The notes below the pieces were generated by a model. It was not told the DNA's origin and did not search any database. It worked only from the letters and a program-made list of their open reading frames with translations. Below are positions 37,401-48,500 of a stretch of 64,000 nucleotides of DNA, piece after piece; position 1 is the first letter of the stretch, and every line of letters begins with the position of its first letter. A program made the position numbers and the translations under genes. The DNA comes from Zygaena filipendulae (taxonomy: Eukaryota > Arthropoda > Insecta > Lepidoptera > Zygaenidae): contig OU015659.1 in NCBI GenBank assembly GCA_907165275.2, positions 104,501-168,500 on the forward strand, given 5' to 3'.

Positions 37401-40400
37401 ATGTTGTATCGAGAGCTGCCGAACTAATTTCCGATGTATTTTTAAACTAGATTGGTTTTATTCACAGAGCAAATAAATTAACTAGAGATTACATGCAGGC
37501 GGGGCAGGCGCGCTCTCGTGGCAAAGGAAGTTAGAGCAAATGCTCTAACTTGCCCGAAACTTCTTTTGCTGCCATCCTAAGTATATTTAATTATTTACCA
37601 CAATAATCCGAAAACTGTGAATTTTGAGACAGTGACTAAATAAAAACATAAGGATAAAACATTTAATACATTTCTTTACGTCAATTAATGTTTTAGTGCG
37701 TGATGAATAGTTTTGTTTGCGACACTGGTTTTCGTCTGTTTTCATACTTCATACATCCCTTCTATCTGTTATTTTCTGTTCTGTGGTTTTATCTCTTAGT
37801 GATCATAATCTTCGTTTTATGATAGGCTTTGTTGTATTTAAATTTATTGAACACTATTTTTAAAGCGATCTCAAAAATCGTGCTATCGAATCGAAAAATG
37901 GATGAGGATCGAAAAAGTGACCGGCAGTGTATGGGTGTTTGTCGGCAGGGCGCTTGCTGCGCTCGGACGAGGGAGCGGGCTTGGGCGCGGGCTCGGGCGC
38001 GGAGGCGGCGGGCGGCGAGCGGCGCCGGCGCACGCTGCGCTGCCTGGCGGCGGCGGCGCTGCGCGAGGACGTGTCGCTGCTGCTGCACCAGGACCGGCGC
38101 GACCACGCGCTGCTCAACTACGCCGCAAGCATCGAGCGCCTGCCGCCCGACGAGCAGCGAGCGGTGGCGCTCTTCGTGAGTTGTGCACTCTACACACTCC
38201 ACACACGCGCACGCACACGCACCACATAATTGTAAACACGGACGTTGCTCATAGCGAACTAGACGAGTTTTTAGCAAACTATAACTATTTTAGACGAGGT
38301 CTAAAACTAAAAATGAACACATTAAATGGAGTATATAAGATGTGGCAAAATTAGCTGCAAATATTTACAGAGCTGAAAGTATACGTTATAACTAACGCGA
38401 TAAGCGAAAAATAAAAAAAATGTTTGGTAGTTTTTCAGAATATGAGTAAAATATATTCATTGAAAAACCGTTATAACTACATTCACAAGGTACACAATAC
38501 ACGTATCTATCTCACTAATACGTATACGCTGTGTGCGTACGCACACAGCAAGCAATGCATCAACTGTTTAGCTCAATCGAGCGGCTATCGATGTCATTGA
38601 TCTTAAGATATCAGCGTGCAGCAATGTTTGTGTAAAGCGATTGAGCGGCGAGCGCCTTCACAGGTTTTCTTTTTGATTGAGATATTTTTTTAATTTGTTT
38701 TTATTTTTTTTATCTTTTATATATTATGAACATGTTAAGAACGGTGTATACTTTCAACCCTGTAAATATCTGCAGCTAATTTTATCACACCTTATATAGC
38801 GATTAAAAAAAAATTATTTTATCCCATATCACTAAATTAACGCGCTCGGCGCCGCCGCCCGCAGATGTGCAACCTGTTCGAGCACCTGTCGTCGTCCGAG
38901 TGGCTGCTGTACATCAGCGAGTGGGAGCGGGACGGGCAGCCGCTCTCCAACATCCGCGTCACCACCAAGGTGCGTCCCACTCGCGCCGCTCCGCGCACGT
39001 ACTACCTCGGGCACGGCCGGGGCAACCTGCGGACGCACGATCGGAACGAGAGAGGAGACCCCAAAGTTGTGTCGCGCCCCGCTCAGGGCTCCCGCCCGCC
39101 CCGCCCCGCCCCGCCCCGCGCCGCCCCGCCCCGCCCCGCCCCGCCCGCGAGCACGGCCTCTTTCCTACAACTATCCAGTAAGGCCCGCCGCCCATTGTGA
39201 CTTTTTGTCGACGTGACTTTCTGTCACTTATGAAAACTATACTGAGGTCACCGTATTGTCACGTCACCATAATGAGCGCACTCAGTATAGTTTTCATTGC
39301 ACTTGACTAAGTGACAGAAAGTCACGTCGACAAAAAGTCACAATGGGCGGCGGGCCTAACACAACTTTGTCAAAGCGCCCGCGCCCCGAGCCGCCGCCCG
39401 CTTTGCCCGCGCCCCCCGATCGAGGCTTCACGACCCGCCTAGGAGCCAACCCGCACGCGGCACGATGCGGTGCGGCTCAGGTCAGGCGCCCGAGCGGCGC
39501 CGCTGCGGTATATTATATACAAAAAAGCGTTGTGGCCACACGGCGCCGCGCCGCGCTCGCTTCGGGGTCGAGACGAGGCGAGGAGGGCAGTAAGCGGCTC
39601 GCTGTTGTTTGTCCTGCTCTGTCACGTAGCGACGGGCATGCCTACTCTTTCTGTTGCCGCGCCGCACCGTGTGGGTCGGCACTAGCACTCGCACTGGCGC
39701 TGCGTGTATGTGTAGCGTGTAGCGTGTAGCGTGTAGCGTGTAGCGTGTAGTGCGTACCTACTACTAGTTACGTGCCGCAGGTGGCGGTGCACGCGGCGCT
39801 GAGCGAGGACGCGGCGCTGCGCGAGCTGGGCACGGCGCTCATGCACAACATCGCCGCCAAGGAGGTAAAAACCGTGGTCTGTATCCGCTTCCGCCTGCCG
39901 CTATCTTACATCTATATATACAAAATAATTTCGATAAGGATTTTTGAAAATTCAACCCCTAAGGGGATGAAAAGGGGTTGAAAAGTTTGTATGGAACAAT
40001 TCCGCGGGAACTTCGACATTATCGCGGCTGAAACCGCGCGGGACAGCTAGTACTACAATGTAATACACAAAAATCAATGTTTGTTCGTATTTTATACAGC
40101 GCCGTACCGTTGATCCGATTGCAATAAAACCTAGTCAACTTAGAGTACCGCCTGCTTATCTACACTTGCGCAAAGCTTTAACCCATATAAATTTTCGACT
40201 TGGCTAAGGGAGCAGGGCAGCTGAAGGTGTCAATTTCCGACAATAGACTAGCTCCCGGCTACCCAATCTGCTAACCTTACCAGTGAGGACGATAATCGTG
40301 CGTTTGCAAAACAAGTTAGCCGTGTCGTTAGTGATGAGTGAGCGCGTGCGCGTGCGCGTGCGCCGGGCGAGGGGGCGCGGGTCGGTGACGAGCCAATAAC

Positions 40401-43400
40401 AGGTTTAAGGTTAAGGTTTAAGACGATGTTTATTTTCTCATAAAAAATTACTTACATAAATTCTCTTACTGAGAAAACTATTTTTAACTTAGTATTAATA
40501 TTTGATAACTGGCACAATAAGCGCAACTAAACTAAAATAAAAGTACTTAAATTTTGGTGAATAAATAAACAGAGTCGTAAACCATATTCTTAAACATTAT
40601 GTTCCGTGATGCATAAGTTGCCGCCCGCGGTTTCGTGCGCGTGGTAGTACGGGTAGAGATAAAGCGGACCAAGTTACCGAGTGACGCACGTACAAACACA
40701 CCGTCACACTGAAATATTAAGATAGTACATTTAGTTATCATTCTATACGAATATTGCAATTAATTAATTAATTTTATTTTATTTTTTTATTTATTTATTT
40801 ATTTACTAGGAAGACCAGCAGCACACTTAAATTTCTATGTATAGATATTCTATATAAAACAAATGGCTAATTATAGGTCTTCATAATATTTTATTCATTC
40901 ATTTTCCACCTGAACTGTGCTCGCGATCTAATTCGAGTGGTGTTAGATTTCCTGCGGAAATATCAAAATATATTTATTTAACATTAGAATAATCTAATTA
41001 TGACTAGTAAATAATTAATCATCATAACCAAATTAAAAAATACACTCACAAGCGGACCCCTCGATTTCATCTATGCCCAAACTTTGTGAGATTGGTACAT
41101 TAATGTAGGTAGGTACTAGAGAAATATATGGTAGCTCTAAAGAACTATAGGCTATAGCCCTACAGAAAGTCCCTAATGGTATTATTCAAGCATAATTATT
41201 ATCATTATCTGCCAATTTTGACCCACAGTAAATATTTTTATCTTTAATATATTATAATAAATTAATTAGACTTATTTTGATCGGTAAAAATATATATTTG
41301 TATGCATTTAAATATTTTACCTTGGTCATTTAATGTACCTATTGCAAATTAAATTAAATTTACATCAACGTCCACCACGTAGGTACAATGTACCCGGGCG
41401 AAGCCGGGGCGGGTCGCTAGTCCTGAACAAAACGATAGCTAAATAGAAACGAGGCGGATGTATCTGCAGCGGCCTGTACAGTGTACACTTGTACAGTGTA
41501 CAGTGTACAGTGTACACTCCGTAGCTGAAATATGTAGTCGCTTTTGACAGTCATTGAATCTTATTGCAGCAAAATTAATAAAGTTCGAACTGACAAAAGT
41601 GTTCTGCTGCCGACTGTACGCGTGACGCGACAGTATACGTGCCTTATAGCATAAATTTGTGTGATTTATGGATGCGACAAACCGTACTGTTTCTACATCC
41701 TTAATAGGTTTCTTCTTCTTCTTTTTTATTAAATGGCAACTTTTAAGTAATTGTGCCAATGACAGCTATTTGACAAAAATTTTGTTTTAAGTCCGTCTTG
41801 TAGGTTTATAAAAAATATTAGACACGTATGTATTTTGTCTTTTTTAACAACGGAGATACGTTAAGTCGAAAGGTCGCGTGACGTCACAAGCAGGTACACT
41901 TTTTAGCTGCATATTATGATGCGCGTGACGTTACGAGCCCCCACTCCTAAACTTAAATGCGCTTTATCCAAGTATATTTTCATTAATTTAAAAAGCAAAA
42001 TATACGTGTCTATTATTTTTTTATTATCTAACTGACGGACTAAATAGAATTGAGAAAAAAAAAAGTCAAATCGCCTATTATGATTAGATAGAGTCTAGCT
42101 CTAGACACTATATAATTACAGTTAAAACAATGTGCTCATAATAGTTTCTTTCTCCATATCTCATTTTACGAGAAATAGATTTCTTTAAATCTAAAACTAA
42201 CGGTGACTACAAACAAGATAACGTGCTATTTGAATATACATAAATACTTACTTATTAATGCATCCGCCAGCTTTAGTAATTAAAAACGTTTACTTGCATT
42301 TTTGACGTGATTTACAACGGATGTGACTGAGCTGCGTCGTTATAGTGTCTTATAACTAGGTTAGACAACTAGGCGTTACCCGCTGGTTTCCTCGCGTTCA
42401 CGTGGACATGACACCTGATTTATACCTTTTCACCTTTTTTTTTGTAAAGGCAGGCAACACTTGCGGGTTTTTTTCTTTTTCTTCTTCAATAATGGCGTCT
42501 AATATTGTATCGTATCAAAATTTCCATTTTCTCTGCATATTTCGAAATGCAGCGAATATCATATACCTAGGTACAACACCCGATAGCATTCTACAATATT
42601 TTTATTTTACCGTGCATTTTATCTTTTTCAAAACTCATTCGATTGTGTCGCTCATTTTAACTCTCGTCGTCTGTTAAAACATCATTCATTCATTCATGAC
42701 TTAAAATCAGCTTGAACGAGCTGTGGCTGCGCATGCGCTGCTGTAAGTTGCACTCGCTTTGACAGAATGGGACAACATAGTCGTTTTTGATGATAATTCT
42801 TTAGTATTGCTAATATGAATAAATTTAACTGTCAAATTGCTTAAAAGAGGCCGTTTTAGTCATGTTTTGTTTAAACCACACCACGGACAATCGGTGTATT
42901 GGTTAGGAAAACTGGCTGCTACGCCAGGTGTAGCGGGTTCGATCCCCCCCAATGTCACATTTATTTTTGTGTTCGAGTCTGGGTGTCTTTTTACATAAAT
43001 AAGTTTAAATTAAGTATTGTACCAACTGTATACGGCACAAGCTCTGACTAGTTCAAATATGGAACGGATTGCGTGGCGTTATTCTGCGTTACGGCCAGGC
43101 CACTCGGCAAAACGACGCAGCGTCAGCGCCACGTCGACGCAACGCTAACGCAACGCGCCCTGTGGGCTGACCCTAACACATCCGCACGGAAAAAGCGATG
43201 CGACGCACGCCCAGTACATGCGGTAGAGCCTCCTGTAGGTACAGGCAACAGGCAGCAGCAGAAATATGTAAACACTTTGACAGAAATTGATCCTTATTGT
43301 ATAGTAATAAAGTTCAGCGACTGACACAACTGCTCACACATTCCCGCTGCAAGTTAGAACAATGCCGCTGCGCTAATGCGTTACGTGACGCGTGCGTGGG

Positions 43401-45539
43401 GTCGGGGGGGTGTGTCCGGGGGCGGGGGCGGGGGCGGGGGTGGGGGCGGGGCGCGGCTGCAGCGCGTGCGCGTGTGTTGCAGAGGCTGCGCGCGGGCGCG
43501 GCGCTGCGGGGGCTGCTGCCGCGCGGCGCCAAGAGCAAGGTACTCCGCGCACCTCGCGCACATCGCCACTGCAGCGCACTCTCTAACATCAATGTCTATT
43601 CTTCGTTTACAATGACGTTACCGTTCAAATTAGGAAAAAAATAACTTTTCATCAAATGAGCGACATTTTAAAATGCTCGCGGCTCGGCACCCCCTTTCTG
43701 ACTAACCTTGTATTGTGTAAAGATGGTGTTGCCCTTGATTATTTTCGCAACCTCGCTGATTGTGCGTAATGCTTATTACGCCGCGTCACCGCGCCCCGCC
43801 CCGCCCCGCCCCGCCCCGCCCCGCGCGCCCGCATCACGTCTATGACATCTAAATGCGTGGGTATTTCATAATTTCTAATCTGTGACTGTCACTTGACGCG
43901 CAAAATATTTGTCTAACAGGAAAAACATTTTCCGCATGATTATAATTTTCTTTGAACTGCAGTGTTGTAGGTATAATTATTAATATCAATATCACAGATA
44001 ATATTTTAATACAATGTATCAAGTCAAATTTTAGTCACAAAGGGGGTAAAAAGATGAAAAGGTCTGTCCGAAAAAAATTCAAAACGGTCCGTTACGATAA
44101 ATAACTTTCGATTATTAATCATGTTCAAAAGGCAGAAAGTTTCCAAAAATATTTCAATAATATCTAAAATACTATAATTAATTCAACTTGTATAAAGTGT
44201 TTTAACTTTAAACGGGCGAATGAAAGTCGACTTTTGGGGTCACAGTTATTACCGGCCACGTCTAAAATCATAGTAATCGACTCCGTAGTTGATTCTATAA
44301 CAATTTACGGTTTGTAGAAAATATACGAATTGTAGAAAAATAACAAAAAAATTAAAACCGACTTCCAAAAACAAAACTAAAAAACTAAAAATAAAAAGCT
44401 AAAAATAACAAAATACCGATTTAATCCAAAAGACAAAAACACACGTAATATTATTATTGGTTTGTGCTACCACTGATCGGTTTGAATTCGGTGACAAGCC
44501 CGCTGGTGTCTGCCCACTTGGGTTGTTCTGCTCACGAAGAGCTGGTGGCGGGAGTCGACTTAGCCCATCTTCCCCCTCCATATTTGGCTTGTCACCGACT
44601 TCATACCGATCAGTGGTAGCATAAACCAATAATAATATTACGTGTGTTTTTGTCTTTTGGATTAAATCGGTATTTTGTTATTTTTAGCTTTTTATTTTTA
44701 GTTTTTTAGTTTTGTGTTTTTGGAAGTCGGTTTTAATTTTTTTGTTAAAAATTTGTTTATTTCTTGCTTTTTAGTGAGTCGGTTTGTAATCTATCTAAGT
44801 TACAATAGCCTAATGTCAACTACTCATAACCTTTTACAAAATATTGCTTTTCCCGACGCAGGGACGTTAATTGTTGAGGAGTTCTCCTAGTCCATCACCA
44901 TCAGCTCCACTTCACCATATACATTGTGACGGGCATAAATTGTTTAGAAACTATATTAAAGTTATCGATTCGGAACTCGTGAAATACCCATTATTGAGTA
45001 GTTCCGATGACCATCTGTGGTCTTCATCATCAGTTCCTCTTCTTCAAATTTTGCTTTCCGAAAGCAAAGAAACGTTTTACTATAAAAAATACAAAAATCG
45101 CTATAAGTGTTCTCATAATTTTTGAAGAGTTCCCTCGATTACTCCAAGATCCCATCATCAGATCTCGACTTGGTGACAATGGAATCAATTTGAGAGTATC
45201 CCCTTTCAAACAAAAAAACCATTTTTGAAATCGCTTCAATCGGAACCCGTGAAATACGTATTATTTTTGAGTTGTTCCGATGACCACCTGTGGTCTTCAT
45301 CATCAGTTCCACTTCTTCAAATTTTGCTTTCCGAAAGCAAATGAACGATTTACTATCAAAAATACCCAAATCGCTATAGGTGTGCCTATAATTTTTGAAG
45401 AGTTCCCTCGATTTCTCCAAGATCCCATCATCAGATCCCGACTTGGTGGCAATGGGACCTAATTGGGAGTATACCCTTTCAAACAAAAAAAGAATTTTTC
45501 AAATCGGTCCAACCGTCTTCGAGTAATCGGTGAACATAC

Positions 45540-45571
<32 letters not shown>

Positions 45572-48500
45572 CATACATACAATCGAACATAGAACCTCCT
45601 CCTTTTTGGAAGTCGGTTAAAAACCATTACCTACTCATCATATCTAACTCGTCCTAACGTAATCTGTACCTACAAGTTTAGGGCGAGAACCTCGGAGCAG
45701 TGCCCGGTTTCGCTTTCCACTCGCACTATCATCTTGACGACCAGTCTGCGTCAAAAATATGTAATCACTTTTGACAGCCGTTAAATGGTAAAGTTTGTGA
45801 GTTTGCGAATTGAGAGTTTGTGATGTTGTAGGGGGTAATCTCTTTTTTAGTCCGTGCAAATCGGACACTCCCTGCCAGCCCGTACTGGTCCGTTGGGATT
45901 TTCCCCTCTTCGCGAAAAAAAAGGGGGGGGAGTGGGTAATCTCTGGATTTACTGAACCGATTTTGAAGATTATTTCACTTATAGGAAGCTAATGTGATCC
46001 TGAGTGACATAGGGTACTTTTATCCCAGAATTTCCACGGGAACTCCGAAATTACCGTGGGTGGACATCGCGGGGGACAGCTAGTCAGATATAATTTTGAA
46101 GCACTCTGCCAACGAATCATGAAAAAGACCGACCTAGTGTGGCTCGTCGAAAGAAATCGCCAACAAAGCTGCGATGGTTTGAAGGGCTCGCGGTGCGGTA
46201 CCCTATTGCTGACTAATATTGTGTCTATTTTTGAGCGGAAAATGTAAAAAATTAAGTAGTAGAAACCCTGTTGCGTGTCGGCGGGCTCGTCCCCGCGGGG
46301 CGGGGCGGGGCGAGGCGCGGGGCGCGGGCAAACAGTGGCGGAATGCGACTCTGTTTGCGCTCTGTAAGGTTAAGGCCACACTACAAAGAGCTTCGCTCAT
46401 TTCTAAGAGCCAAGCTACTCGCTAAGCAACTAATCCTAGTGAACAGATATATTGCATGCTATCACAGCTGGTCACACTACAACCGAGCGACGCCCGTATG
46501 TATAGGTGCCTAGCTAATCACCATGAGATGTCAGTGTATGCAATAATATGTCTGTTCACTAGACATGTGCGCAAAACATCACCTTTTAATGTGATTGTAA
46601 TAGGTAAATACTTTCCGGTCGAGTGACATCACTCGCAAACATTACGTATCACTCAGACATTACTATCACACAAACATTAGGTACATTACTCGGTTGATTG
46701 GGTGATGTCTGTTTCTCTCGCGTAATGGTTGATATTGTACATATCACCTCGTAATATTACCTACTCTCATTACTTATACAAGTCTACTGTTGAAAGAAAA
46801 AGAAAGAAAATGCTTTTATTTCAGCACAACACACAAGAAAAAGAAACACACATAAACAGTAACTAATCTAAATGTGTAGACATATTATGATATCTCTTGC
46901 ATGCTCTGCCGCCTACTAGGATTAGTGCCGTGTTCACTAGGATTAGTCACTCGGCCAGTACCTTGACTCTTAGCAAGCGCAGCTCTCTGTAGTGTGGCCT
47001 TAGCCTAACCCAGCGGCCGGCGCGGGCGGAGCGACTGGGGCTCGTCGACAGCAAATAAATACCGCTCGCTACCATTCACGGAAAGTTACATGACGAGCAA
47101 ATAAACATGGCTCGCTCGCCGCCCGGCGGAAAGTTACATTATTTATTTATTGGAGAAAAAACAGCCTCAAGTTGGAATATACTGATTATTGTTTACATCA
47201 TAATAGCATGATGATGAGCAAACAAATACCGCTCGTTTACTACCCAGCGGAAAGTTACAAAACGTCTGACTGATTACGATAAAGCACCACAGGTTTTGGA
47301 AACCAGGCCATCTTAAGGCTCCTTCCTCACCAATCACAATATTATTTGATGAACATCTTTGTCATTTCCCATCAGTCATTTCTTAATTTACATTTGCTTG
47401 AGATGTAATCAGTGAGCTTTATTAATTTATGTTGGTAATTAAATTCAACGGATGTCAGGATTTGCTATATATTACTCTACTTCAATGAACTGAGTAAATC
47501 GTCATCTAACGCTTTTGTCTCTGTGTTAGCGGTGCTCGTATGCTAGGTCGCGTCAGCTATAAGATTGTCTTTAACATCTGAGTGGTAGTGGTGATGTAGA
47601 TCTGTAATGGGTTCGATTCCTGCTGCAGATAATCATTGTGATTATAATTTATAAAGGGTGGCTTGTATGTCCTTATTAGTGGTTATCACAGAGGGGGGGG
47701 GGGACCTCCCGCTGCGACCACCTCCCGCTGCGACCCCCTGGTCGATAATGGTGGGCGCGTCCTTGCGCCACGGCATGGGCACGCTTCGCTGATGTGGGCG
47801 ATGGGCGGTGTGCGCAGGTGTTCGACGAGGTGTGCGTGGAGCTGGCGATGGCGCTGCTGCAGGTGCTGGCGGGCGCGCCGGGCGAGGAGCACCTGTACCG
47901 CGCCGTGAAGGCGCTGGCGCGGCTGGCGCAGCACTCGCCCGAGGTGCCGCAGCTGGTGGCCGTCGTGGGGCCCGACCCCGCCGCCTTCAGGTGCCCACAC
48001 GTGCCCCGCCTCCGGGCGCCTACACCCGCCTCCGGGCGCCTACACCCGCCTCCGGGCGCCTACACCCGCCTCCGGGCGCCTACACCCGCCTCCGGGCGCC
48101 TACACCCGCCTCCTGGCGCCTACACCCGCCTCCTGGCGCCTACACCCGCCTCCGGGCGCCTACACCCGCCTCCGGGCGCCTACACCCGCCTCCTGGCGCC
48201 TACACCCGCCTCCTGGCGCCTACACCCGCCTCCGGGCGCCTACACCCGCCTCCGGGCGCCTACACCCGCCTCCGGGCGCCTACACCCGCCTCCGGGCGCC
48301 TACACCCGCCTCCGGGCGCCTACACCCGCCTCCTGGCGCCTACACCCGCCTCCTGGCGCCTACACCCGCCTCCGGGCGCCTACACCCGCCTCCGGGCGCC
48401 TACACCCGCCTCCTGGCGCCTACACCCGCCTCCTGGCGCCTACACCCGCCTCCGGGCGCCTACACCCGCCTCCGGGCGCCTACGTCCGCCTCCGGGCGCC

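Larger units (their letters stand above)
39877..43482. other. Long PUL-half intron with repeats
   Basis: It contains family A pieces (about 39950-40055 and 40620-40660), a complete MITE C, a SINE piece and AT-rich DNA. No exon was recognised before 43483. An open frame at 42402-42677 is T-rich and not protein-like. Confidence 0.45.

Noticed and set aside
42886..42960. tRNA gene
   Set aside because: Only A- and B-box-like motifs are present; acceptor and anticodon stems do not pair. SINE-derived.
45139..45486. Minus-strand 115-codon frame
   Set aside because: It lies inside the tandem 270-bp repeat body and repeats itself; no known protein features.
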